Notes under the pieces: model-generated | What the model saw: the letters and a program-made list of their open reading frames with translations, nothing else | Database searches by the model: none | Told to the model about the DNA's origin: nothing | Assembly: GCA_028826165.1 (NCBI GenBank) | Contig: JAPDFW010000109.1 | Location: 124,001 to 188,000, forward strand | Reading direction: 5' to 3' | Source of the DNA: Anaeramoeba ignava | Lineage: Eukaryota; Metamonada; Anaeramoebidae | Length of the DNA: 64,000 nucleotides | Shown here: positions 1-10,691 of the stretch, piece after piece | How the letters are laid out: every line of letters begins with the position of its first letter | Position numbering within the stretch: the first letter of the stretch is position 1 | Program-made: the position numbers and the translations under genes

Positions 1-2618
1 TTGAATTTGAATTCATACACATTTTTAAATCCTTTTTTGGAACTTGAAACAACTTCAGATTGAATAATAATTTTCTTATAAATGTGATTAACAAGAATAT
101 TTGTCACAAATGAATTAATAAATTCGGAAATATTTTGGATGTTTTTGTTGTTAAAAAAGCACCAAAATTTTGAGGGAATGTTTTTGTTGGATTATAAGAA
201 AGAAAATTATTAATAAATTGATCGAAATTTCTTTTTTTTCTTGTTGGTTTTTTCTTAGAATTAATTTTTAAAAAGTAACAAGAATTAGGACCAAAAGTAT
301 GTTTCATTAACTGGAATATTTGTTTTGCTCTTTTTGTTTCATTCAAATTTAATAAATAATTTTGAATTTTATTTTGAATTTAATTTGAATTTATTTTGAA
401 TTTATTTTGAATTTAATTTTAAATTTAATTTTGAATTTAAAATTAAATTTATTTTTAATTTATTTTTAATTTATTTTGAATTTAATTTTAATTTATTTTG
501 AATTTATTTTGAATTGAATTTATTTTGAATTCATTTTGAATTTAAATATTTTGAATTTGAATTTATTTTGAATTTATTTTGAATTTATTTTAAATTTAAA
601 TTTATTTTGAATTAAATCTAAATTTTAAATTGAATTTATTGCAAATGTACTTTGCATCAGGAGTTGAAGAATCATGAACCAAAACATAATATCTAAGAAT
701 ATCTAAATCCATTATATTTTCTATCATAAATCTAGGTGGATTTGAAGGGTCAAATTGTTTAGTTAAAATTCTAACAGCTTCAACTGCTGTTGAAACTTCT
801 GAACTAACAACAGAAATACAAGCAATTGGTTGATCAATAGATCTTTGTTCAGATCCAATTAATAATTTAAAGAATTCTCTTCTGTAAATATCAAACCATG
901 GTGTTAAATTTTGGTTTTGAGTATCTTTTCAAAATTATAATTAAAATTAAAATTAAAATTAAAATTTAAATTAAAATTAAAATTAAAATTAAAATTAAAA
1001 TTAAAATTAAAATTAAAATTCATTTATAAAATTAAAATTAAAATTAAAATTAAAATTTAAAATTAATTTTAAAATTAAATTTAAAAATTTAATTTTAAAA
1101 TTAAAATTAAAATTAAAATTAAAATTAAAATTAAATTTAAAATTAAAATTAAAAATTAAAATTAAAATTTTAAAATTAAAATTAAAATTAAAATTATTAA
1201 AAATTAAAATTTAAAATTAAAAATTAAAGTTAAAATTAAAATTAAAATTAAAATTAAAATTCATTTAAAATTAAAATTTTAAAATTGAATTTAATTTAAA
1301 ATTAAAATTTAAATTGAAAATTAAAATTTATTAAAATTAAAATTTAAATTTAAAATTAAAATTAAAATTAAAATTAAAATTAAATTAAAATTAAAATTAA
1401 ATTAAATTTAATTTTAAAATTTTAAAATTAAATTTATAATTTATTTTAAAATTTTAAAATTAAAAATTTATAAAATTTATTTTAAAATTAAATTTATTTT
1501 TAAATTTATTTTTAAAATTTATTTTTAAAATTAATTTTAAAAAAATTAATTTTAAAATTTATTTTTAAAATTAATATTAAATTTTAAAATTAAATTTATA
1601 ATTAAAATTAAAATTAAAATTAAAATTAAAATTAAATTAAAATTAAAATTATAATAAAATTATAATTAAAATTAAAATTAAAATTAAATATTTTAAAATA
1701 AAAATCAAAAATAAAATTTGAAATTTAAAAATTAAAATTAAAATTAAAATTAAAATTAAAATTAAAATTGAAAATTAAAAAAAATTAAAATTAAAATTAT
1801 AATTAAAATTAAAATTAAAATTAAAATTAAAATTAAAATTAAAAATTCATTTATATTAAAATTAAAATTAAAATTAAAATTAAATTCAAAATTTAAAATT
1901 AAAATTAAAATTAAAATTAAAATTAAATTAAAATTAAAATTAAAATTAAAATTAAAATTATAATTAAAATTAAAATTAAAATTAAAATTAAAATTAAAAT
2001 TAAAATTAAAATTAAAATTAAAATTAAAAATTAAAATTAAAATTAAAATTAAATTAAAATTAAAATTAAAATTAAAATTAAAATTAAAATTAAAATTAAA
2101 ATTAAAATTAAAATTAAAATTAAAATTAAAATTAAAATTAAAATTAAAATTAAAATTAAAATTAAAATTTAAATTAAAATTAAAATTAAAATAAAAATGT
2201 TACATTGAAAAAAATTAATAGCATCTCTTTGAGAATTAATTCCTTGAATTTTATTAATTTTTTCAGATTTAAAATTATTTTTAATAATTGAATTAAGAAT
2301 TTTATGTTTTTTTTTTGAATTAGGTTTTTGAGCTTGTTTAAGAGAAAGAAATCTAACAAAAAAATCATCAATTTGTTTTATTGATTCAGAAGAATTAGTT
2401 TGTGAATTTTTTTTTGAAAGTTCTGGTGTTTTAATTATAAATTTTTGACTTGAAAAACATCTTAAAAGATTAATAAAAGAAACTCCATTTTTTTTTGCTA
2501 TTTTTTCTACTTCAGAATTTGTTATTATAAGTACAACTGGTGAATAAAATTGTGTAATCCATGAAATATATTCTTGTTGTGTTAATAATGTTTTTGATGG
2601 TGGAAGTAAAAGTGTCAT
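1..2618 (-). CDS. TRAPPC8: TRAPPC8 (Trs85-like) TRAPP III subunit, 5' part, runs off left edge
   Basis: TRAPPC8/Trs85 is the subunit that defines TRAPP III, a Rab1/Ypt1 exchange complex for ER-Golgi traffic and autophagy. Three exons are readable: 2618-2204, 924-651 and 329 to the edge. They join in phase over introns 2203-925 (GTAAC...AG) and 650-330 (GTAC...AG). Exon 1 has the N-terminal family pattern YSPVVLIITNSEVEKIAKK. Exon 2 has PWFDIYRREFF, QPIACISVVSS and DILRYYVLVHDSS. Exon 3 has FGPNSCYFLKINS, then an FG-FLT-FI--F----L--HIY block. This order matches TRAPPC8 as I know it. The frame breaks once near 142-158 in a T5/A6 stretch: before it the protein reads FGAFLTT, after it ISEFINSFVTNILVNHIYK one frame over, with no plausible intron between. 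The start at 2618 follows the window's T-rich leader. The C-terminal part lies outside the window. Family assignment is confident. Confidence 0.85.
330..650 (-). repeat. TRAPPC8 intron 2, filled with an ATTTTGAATTTA-type repeat
   Basis: GT-AG intron between TRAPPC8 exons 2 and 3. On the plus strand it is mostly imperfect units of ATTTTGAATTTA. No gene or RNA is visible in it. Confidence 0.7.
925..2203 (-). repeat. TRAPPC8 intron 1, 1.3 kb of AAAATT hexamer repeats
   Basis: GT-AG intron whose body is almost entirely (AAAATT)n on the plus strand, so AATTTT on the coding strand. Units of 5 and 7 bases are interspersed, and short blocks such as ATTCATTTATAAAATTAAAA (from 1018) are embedded. No coding sequence or RNA is visible. 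Confidence 0.85.
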
Positions 2619-2700
2619 TTTTAATAATTTTTATTTTTATGAAAAGAAAAAAATGAAAAATGAAAAAATGAAAAAATGAAAAAAAATCAAAATAAAAATC
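2619..2700 (-). promoter_or_regulatory. T-rich leader of TRAPPC8
   Basis: Read toward the gene, several TTTTTTCAT units are followed by CTTTTC and then an A/T stretch before the ATG at 2618. It is one instance of the leader seen upstream of nearly every gene here. A role as core promoter is inferred. Confidence 0.5.
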
Positions 2701-2744
2701 AAAATCAAAATCAAAATCAAAATTAAAATAAAAATCAAAATCAA

Positions 2745-3167
2745 AAATTGTTTTAAAATTTGTTTTAAAATTTGTTTTAAAATTTGTTTTAAAATTTGTT
2801 TTGAAATTTGTTTTAAAATTTGTTTTAAAATTTGTTTTAAAATTTGTTTTAAAATTTGTTTTAAAATTTGTTTTAAAATTTGTTTTAAAATTTGTTTTAA
2901 AATTTGTTTTAAAATTTGTTTTAAAATTTGTTTTAAAATTTGTTTTAAAATTTGTTTTAAAATTTGTTTTAAAATTTGTTTTGAAATTTGTTTTAAAATT
3001 TGTTTTGAAATTTGTTTTAAAATTTGTTTTAAAATTTGTTTTGAAATTTGTTTTGAAATTTGTTTTGAAATTTGTTTTAAAATTTGTTTTAAAATTTGTT
3101 TTGAAATTTGTTTTAAAATTTGTTTTAAAATTTGTTTTAAAATTTGTTTTGAAATTTGTTTTGAAAT
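2745..3167. repeat. 12-bp satellite TTTGTTTTAAAA, about 35 units
   Basis: A near-perfect tandem array of the 12-mer TTTGTTTTAAAA. The only common variant has G for A (TTTGTTTTGAAA). It ends directly at the stop codon of the MUN-domain gene (3168-3170) and lies about 130 bp upstream of the TRAPPC8 start. The open frame across it (KFVL repeat) is a by-product of a repeat length divisible by three. Confidence 0.9.
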
Positions 3168-6100
3168 TTAATTATATTTTGCAAATTTTTTTGCTTCTTT
3201 TTCATCACGATGATTCAAAACATAATAAATATTAAGTTTTGTAAAAGGTTGAATTTCTTCAAGATCATAAGATAAAGCATAAAAAGTTTGAATTAAATCA
3301 TTAGTTCTTATTGGAAATAAAGAGAGAATAATTTGCTTCAAATTTTCAAAAGCAATTTTTGCTTTTTGTTCCGAAATTCCTTGACAAACACCATCATCAT
3401 CTTTTCCCAAAAAGAATTCAATAGAATCCTCAATATCCTCAATTAAAATTCCTGCATCTTCACGTGAAAAAAACCGATTTTTTCCATCAAAAATAACTTT
3501 TTCATAACATTTAACATAATTCAAAAATATTTTATCAAGAATATTTTGTCTTGCAATTTCATCATCAACTAAATCAATCATTTCACAAATAATTTGATCC
3601 AATGCTTTCAATAAAATTTCCAAAGTTGATTTTTGGGTTTTTTCATAAAGTGAATCCAAAAACACATTTTTGAGCTCGAAAAAAATAACATGAGCTCCAA
3701 TATAATCGACAATTTTGGGAACGCAAGAATCATGAATGAAATTTTTCAAATCAACAAGATATGTTGTTATTGTTGAAACATCAATATTATTAATTTCTCC
3801 AATTTCTTCAAATTGATAAATTTTGTTATTTTTTTCGTGAATTTGTTGTAAAAAATTTTCAAAATCATCCTGAATTTCAAATGCTTTTTTTTCACAAACA
3901 AAAAGATTATTCAATCTTAAACAAAGTTTTTGGAATGTGTATTTTTTAAAGAGTGGATCTTCAGGAATGGGAATTGGATCATGCCATTCTCTATGTTTTT
4001 TCTTTTTCAATCCAACTTTTTTTGCAATCATTCCACTTTTTTTGCGGAATTTATAATATTTCTTCTTCTTTTTCTTTTCTTGTGGTTGAATATTTGTTTT
4101 TATTTGTTCTTTTTTTTCTGGTAAACTAATTGTGATTTTTTCGCAGTATTTTTTTATTGTTTCCATAACAACTTTTGAAGCTTTTGTGCACATTGTTTGG
4201 GATGTTTCTTTTGTTGCAATTTGATTTAATACTGGGATTACTGTTTCCAGCATTGAGAATAGGTCGTGGATAGATGTTGAATAGAATCTTTAATTTTGAT
4301 TTTGAATTTAATTTGATTAATTTTAATTTGAATTTTAATTTTAATTTTAATTTTGAATTTTAATTTGAATTTTAATTTTCAAATTGATTTGATTTGATTT
4401 AAATTTTCAAATTGGTTTGATTTAAATTTTCAAATTGATTTGAATTTTAATTTGAATTTTAATTTGAATTTTAATTTAATTTTAATTTTAATTTTAATTT
4501 TTGAATTTAATTTTGAATTTTAATTTTGATTTGATTTTTAATTTGATTTGATTTAAATTTGAATTTTCAAATTGATTTGAATTTTAATTTGATTTGATTT
4601 GATTTGATTTGATTTGATTTAAATTTTCAAATTGATTTGAATTGATTTGATTTAATTTGATTTAATTTAAATTTTCAAATTGATTTGATTTGATTTAAAT
4701 TTTCAAATTGATTTGATTTAAATTTGATTTTTAATTTGATTTAATTTGATTTGATTTGATTTGATTTGATTTAAATTTTCAGATTGATTTGATTTGATTT
4801 GATTTGATTTAAATTTTCAAATTGATTTGATTTTAATTTTAATTTGATTTGATTTAATTTTAAATTTTCAAATTGATTTGATTTGATTTTATTTAAATTT
4901 TCAAATTGATTTAAATTTTCAAATTGATTTGATTTAATTTAAATTTTCAAATAGATTTAAATTTTCAAATTGATTTTGATTTGAATTTACTCTTTTTCTG
5001 TCTCCCAAGCATCTAAAATTATTGCTCTTTCAACCCAAATCGTAAATTTTTTATCAATTGATTCAATCCATTGCAAAAAAGGTGCCATTATTAATTCAGT
5101 TAAATCAGGTAAATGTTCTTTTGAAATTCCATGACTTAAAAAAAATTTTTCCATTGATAAAATTTCATTCCAAATTTTTGTTGCTTCTAAATTAATATCA
5201 TTAAGTGAACAAAAAAAAGATAAAATATCTTTTGAATATAACTTCGAATATGATGTTAAAATGAAGGTTTTTGCTTCAGAATCAAATTGTTCAAAAATTG
5301 GAACAAAATTCTATTTTCCAAAAAATTTAAATATTAATATTCAATTTTAAATTATAAATTTTAAATTGCAAATTCTCTACTTCAATTTCTTTCAAAAGTT
5401 CTTCTTTTAAAGTTGTCAAAAGTTGATAAAATTGAATTGATTCAGATTGTTGGGAAAATTCTTGTTTAACAGTTTGATAGAAAAATCTTGTATAAGAAGA
5501 AATAATATTTTTCAATAAAGCATTTCCTGATTTACTTTTTGGATTCAAAACATCTTTTGTAATTTTTAATACTTGATAAAAAATTGAAATATATTGAGAA
5601 TTCTCCCAAAAAAATTTTCGTGAATTTTCTAAATAAGGTCGAATTATAATTGAAATTTCTTTTAAAATGTTGATTGGATCATTTTTCTGAATTCCTTGTT
5701 TTTCAATTTCTTTTAAAGGCTCTAAAAATAATTGAATAATTTTAAAACTTTCATTTAAAACTTCCAAACTTTCATCAACAATTGATTTCTTAAAAAATTC
5801 AACCAAAATTTCTAATCGAATAAAATTTTGGTAATAATTTGGAATTTGATAACATCCAAGAAAAATTTCAATTTCTTTCATCAATTCTTTTGATTCTGAA
5901 ATTAATTCAACAGATAAAATTGTTTTTTGAGTTTCATTTTCTTCAATTAAATGATGGATCATAAATTCTTTTTGGATTTCTTTTTCTTCAATATCAAAAA
6001 TTGTACTTAAAAGTGATTTATAAAGTTTATATATAATTTCATTTGAATAAAATATCAAGCTTGATTCTTCAACTATTATATTTATTTATTTATTATTTAT

Positions 6101-7392
6101 TTTTATTTTTACTTTTTTTGCTATTTTTCTTTTACTTGAATTTGGAATTTTTTCTTTTGGATAAATTTGATTAATTAATTCAATAATTAAAACTTCTGTT
6201 TCTTTGATACTTTCTAAAAAAAATTGATTTTTTTCTTGATCTAAAAAAGAAATTTGATTTTTCAATTCAATAAAAGTTTTTTAAAAGTTTTTTAAAAGTT
6301 TTTTTACTTTCTTGATCTTGAAATTGAACTAATTTTTGGAATTGATTTGAAATTTCTAAAATTAATTTTCTTTTTTGAATTTTTGAATCTTTCATGATCC
6401 ATTTATCATTTATAGGATTTGATGTTTCAAGAAATTCAATAAATTGATTAGCAAATAATAACAACTTTTTTTTTTTTTTAAATTTTATAAAATGATTAAA
6501 ATTTTAATTTTCATCTCAATTTTCTATTTTTTTTTTACTTGTCTTTTTCTCCATCTTTGATAATAATTTTGAGAAACAAAATTATTTTGATTAATTTTTT
6601 TAAGTAAATAAAATCTAAAATTAATAGATAAAACAAATTCTAAAGGAAAACTTTTTGCAAGCTAAATTTTTAAATGAAATTTTTAATTTAAATTTTTAAA
6701 TGAAATTTTTAATTTAATTTACTTGCAAAATTCCAATTAATTGATTATGATGAGAATTATTAATATGAAGTTGAGGACGAATTATATCAGTTATAATTTG
6801 ATTAATCTACAAAAATTTAATTTAAATTGAATTTAATCTAAAATTAATTTAAAATGAATTTTTACATCTTCAAATTTTTGGCAATGAATCCATAATAATT
6901 GTTCATAAGAAGCAATCTAAAAATAAATATAAAATAAATATAAAATAAATTTTAAATAAAAAGAACAAACATCTAAATCTTCTTTTTCTAATTGAAAATT
7001 ATTAATAAATAAATTTGATTTTTGAATAGATTGAGTTCTAGAATCACTTCTAATTAAATTTAAATTTAAATTTTCATTTAGATTTTCATTTTCATTTAAA
7101 TTTTCATTTCTAATTAAATCGTTTTGAAAAGATCTTAAATCAAATTTTTCATTTTTTTGTAGACTTTCTAATAATTGATCAATCGGAACATTTTCCCATT
7201 GAATATTATCAATTGATTTTTTATTATCTAAAATGAAATTTTGTCTTTCTAAATTAAAAATAAGTTTAACTAATTGTAATGTCTCTAAATTTTGTTGATT
7301 GCTTTTTTTTTTTTATTTAAAATTTAAAATTTAAAATTTATAATTTATAATTGTTTTAAAAAATCTAAATTTAAAACGAAATTATACTTCAT
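3168..7392 (-). CDS. MUN-domain (Munc13/PATROL1-like, DUF810) protein
   Basis: MUN-domain proteins promote SNARE assembly and vesicle tethering at membranes; the plant relatives (DUF810, PATROL1) are the closest in style. Exons, right to left: about 7308-6971, 6918-6868, 6810-6727, 6664-6535, 6476-6113, 6073-5381, 5310-4991 and 4287-3168. Diagnostic blocks are YQRWRKRQ, FLQWIESIDKKFTIWVERA (MHD1-type) and, in the last exon, VIFDGKNRFFSREDAGILIED--DSIEFFLGKDDDGV (the MHD2-type DGG-R-F/LIEEDL-LKEFF motif). A lysine-rich stretch sits early in the last exon. No C2 domain was recognised. The first exon is uncertain: ATG at 7392 lies behind a T-rich leader, but I could not fix its donor. A frame break near 6280-6300 coincides with a repeated CTTTTAAAAAA. 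The family call is strong; the start is not. Confidence 0.78.
4288..4990 (-). repeat. MUN gene last intron, GATTTGATTTAAATTTTCAAATT repeats
   Basis: GT-AG intron joined in phase (GA|A). It is filled with variants of GATTTGATTT and AAATTTTCAAATTGATTT, a unit not used by the other introns of the window. Nothing else is visible in it. Confidence 0.8.
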
Positions 7393-7478
7393 TTCTAAAA
7401 AAAAGGAAAAAAAGAAAATGAGAAAAAATGAAAAAAAAATTTTAAAAATTTTTTCATTTTTTTTTTCTTTTTTAAAAA
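7393..7478. promoter_or_regulatory. 86-bp divergent promoter (MUN gene / NERD1-like gene)
   Basis: The 86 bases between two divergent start codons hold a T-rich leader on each strand. Plus: TTTTTTCATTTTTTTTTTCT. Minus: TTTTTTTCATTTTTTCTCAT followed by TTTTCTTTTTTTCC. Promoter function is inferred from position and repetition. Confidence 0.5.
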
Positions 7479-9823
7479 ATGAAAAATTATAATTTAAAAA
7501 GAACTAAAGATATAATCATTTTATTAATTGGATTTATTATAATTCTTTATTTTACTTTCAATTACAAACAATCAATAAATTTAAAACCTTCATTTTTTAT
7601 TGAAATTGATCCAATTTTATATAGAAATCATAAATATCCAAGTTTTGGAGAAGATTTGCCTAAACCAATTATAGAAGATATAGATGGAGATGGATTAAAT
7701 GAAATAATAATATCAACTCGAGAACCAAAACTTAAAATATATAAATTAAATTCTGAAGTAAAAAAACGAAAAATAAAAAAGAAAGAAATTTTCAAGTTGA
7801 AAATTTTAACTGAAAAAAAATTTTTTAAATTTTCCAAAAAAAAAAAAAAAAAAAGACACAAAAATGTCTTGATAAAATTCATGGAAGTTTAGAATACAAA
7901 AATTTTTGCGAAATAAAACCAATTAAAGAAGTTTCACTTCTTTCTAAAACAAAATCAATTGCATTTTCAAAAGGAAGAAATCCAATTGCAACTCAAATAG
8001 GATTTATTGAAGAAGGAAAGCAATCAAGTTTAATTATTATTGTAGTAACTGAATCATGGAATATAATTTGTTTAGATAGAAATTTAAATATTATATGGGA
8101 AACCTCACCAACACTTAATTTACAAACAAAATATTATCATTCAGAAATATCCATTTTAATTACGCATCATAAATTATATAAAGATGATATTGGAATGATT
8201 ATTATTGGAGGAAAAATGAAAACGAAACAAAATCAAGATGAAAGCAATAATAATAATAAAAATAATGATAATGATAATAATGATGATGATGATTATTTTA
8301 ATGGAAAAGAAAGCTATTCAAAAGAAAATCAACATAAATATTCAGAATCTATTGGTGATTTATTAGATTTAATTGATTATAATGATATTGATAATTATAA
8401 TGACAACCAAAATGAAAAAAAACCCAAGAAAATCAAAAATGCTAAAAATTTTTGTTATTATGCTTTGGAGGGAAGAACTGGTGATTTGAGATGGAGTCAA
8501 GAAATTGTTGATTCAGATTATAACGAATTTAATTTTGTTGATGAAATTTTCCAGAATATCAAGGGATTCAAAAACTTTGATCAATCAAACAACCCCAAGA
8601 ATATTAACTGGAGGAAATTTCGACAATCCTTTATTAATTGCTTGCCACATAAATGGGAATCGAGAGATGATACCAAATTTGAAGTCAAACATTTTGCGGA
8701 AGATCGACACACTCAAACAATGAAAAAAAGAGAGAATTTATTAATGGATACAAAATCGCCAAATGTATTTGTGAGTCACACAGAAAATGGGATTTATGTG
8801 ATGAATTTATACACAGGCCAAATTATAACACAGATGGCCTTGGAAAATGATGGGGTATATGCTGACATCAATAACGATAATGCTATCGAACATGTTTTCA
8901 CGTTGGACAATAAAAATCCGAAACAATCCCAAAAACAATATGCTTATCAAAATGGATTTTCCACAAACGCAAATATTGATAATCGAATATCTCAATTTGA
9001 TGCAGTTTCCACAACAGGATTTCCTTTGACGGATTTGTTATGGAAAGAAAAATTGCCAATCTCGGATGATTATATTGAGTATTCTAATAATCCCGAAGAT
9101 TTATTAAAACCAAATGGAAACGAGGTCAAAAAATCACAAGAAGTTTTCCCACTAAATCCATTATTAATTCAGCCGATTGGAAAAACAAGAAGTACTCCAG
9201 TTATTGAATCCAAAAACGGAGAAGATGATATTGATATTTTCGGGATTCAAGAACAGAATGCTATGCATGATTCGATATTCGCTTTGAATACAGGAGAAGT
9301 GTTCTCTTATGACTCTTATGGCTTTTTAAATTGGAAACAAAACACTGAATCCATTTGGCTAAGTTCGAAATTTACAAAAGAAAAATCAAAAGATTTCATT
9401 TCATACTCAAAACCTTTGATTTCTGGGTTTTCTCACGAAATACTCTTTATTGGAGCTGATAAAATGAGCATTTTGTCTGCAAAAAACGGCAAAATTTTAT
9501 CAACTTATTCAATACCTGATTTCCAAAACTCGCCTTTTTCAGGTAGAATCATTCAAGGTGATTTTAATAATGATGGGTTAGTGGATTTGATTTTGGAAAC
9601 ACGAACTGGATATTTAGGTTTTTCTCAACCTAAATCTAGTGTTTTTATTTATCAGAATTTTTTCCGATTTTTGTTTGTTCTATTCGCTGTTTTGGTTGTT
9701 ATTATTTTATTATGTTTTTCTTCAAGATCTTTTTCCAAATATGAAATTTATGGAGGAAGAAAATCAAAAAGATTAATTCCTAAAAAGAAAAAAATGAAAG
9801 AATCAACAAGATTTCATTTATAA
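7479..9823 (+). CDS. FG-GAP repeat membrane protein, NERD1-like (At3g51050-like)
   Basis: About 780 aa with a hydrophobic N-terminal anchor (residues about 12-27) and a C-terminal membrane segment (FLFVLFAVLVVIILLCF) before a short basic tail. In between are FG-GAP/propeller signatures: PIIEDIDGDGLNEIIISTRE, YADINNDNAIEHV and GDFNNDGLVDLILETRTGY. The order matches the plant protein NERD1 as I remember it, including EVSLL near the start, VVVTESW, IIIGGKMK, ALEGRTGDLRWS and LPHKWESRDDT. NERD1 is described as a Golgi-localised membrane protein; its biochemistry is unclear. A frame break lies in the A19 run at 7836-7854; the sequence continues one frame over as CLDKIHGSLEYKNFC. The frame from 8195 onward is the same gene, not a second one. 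A long N/D-rich insert lies at about residues 245-280. Confidence 0.75.
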
Positions 9824-9945
9824 AAAATAATAATAAATTAAAAAACCGAAATATATAAAAGAAAAGAAAGAAATTTTTTTTTTTTGAAATAAAAAATTTT
9901 TCATTTTTTTTCTTTCATTGAAAATTGGAAAATTAAAAATAAAAA

Positions 9946-10493
9946 ATGAATTCTTTATCACAAAAAATAATTGAAATTAAAATTAAACAAATTCTTGAAA
10001 AAAAGTAAACAAAAATTTTTTATAATCTTTAATTTTAAAATTTTCTAATTTTTTTAAATTTTTTTTAAAAAAAAAAAAAAGACCAACAACTTCAAAAAGA
10101 AAAATAAGAAAAAAAATAGAAATTAGTTTTAATCTTGGAAAAGGGAAGTTAAAACCTTTTAAAAGAGAGTTATATGAACTTATAAAAAAATATAAAAAAG
10201 AAATTACAAATTCTAAGAAATTAGAAAAAAACAAAAAACGGAAAGAATCAACAGAAAATGAAGAACAAGAAAAAAAGGGAGTTTCAAACCAAGAATTTTT
10301 AGTTGATATTGGGGAAAGTTTTAAAGTTTCTTTTCACACATTTGGAAATAAACCACATTTAAATATTAGAAAATATTTTATTAGAGATGGTCAATATTTT
10401 CCATCAACTGGAGTATTTTTATCGTTTGAACAATGGGAAGAATTAAAAGAAGTTGAAGATGGGGTTAAAGATGCATACGAGAAAATGAAATGA
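9946..10493 (+). CDS. PC4/Sub1 transcriptional coactivator with DEK-C-like N-terminus (KELP-like)
   Basis: Two exons: 9946-10004 and 10082-10493. The intron 10005-10081 (GTAAAC...AAAG) is joined in phase 2. Exon 1 and the start of exon 2 form a DEK-C-like helical domain (SQKIIEIKIKQILEKK, then RKIRKKIEISFNLGKGKLK). A lysine/glutamate linker follows. The C-terminal PC4 domain has the expected strands: FLVDIGESFKVSFHTFGNKP, LNIRKYFIRDGQYFPSTGVF and LSFEQWEELKE. PC4 binds single-stranded DNA and acts at RNA polymerase II promoters. The DEK-C plus PC4 order is that of plant KELP. It is compact (about 156 aa), ends in TGA, and converges on the gene at 10692. Confidence 0.85.
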
Positions 10494-10691
10494 AATGATT
10501 TTCTTTTTTTTTTTAATTAAAATATTCTCTCAAATTTTTTATCAAATATTGAATTTGGATTGAAATTGAAACTTTTACAAACTATTTACTTTCAAATTAA
10601 TTGAAAAATTTTTACAAACTATTTACTTCCAAATTAATTAAAATTTATTCAAAATATTATTTACTTCCAAATTCTTTCTTTTTATAAATTT
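10494..10691. other. Convergent 3' spacer with short imperfect repeats
   Basis: Between two converging genes. It holds about three copies of ACTATTTACTTYCAAATTAATT spaced roughly 50 bp apart. No gene is visible. Confidence 0.6.

Noticed and set aside
2801-3235. Open frame encoding a KFVL repeat protein
   Set aside because: Twelve-base satellite read through. It runs antisense into the last codons of the MUN gene and has no leader.
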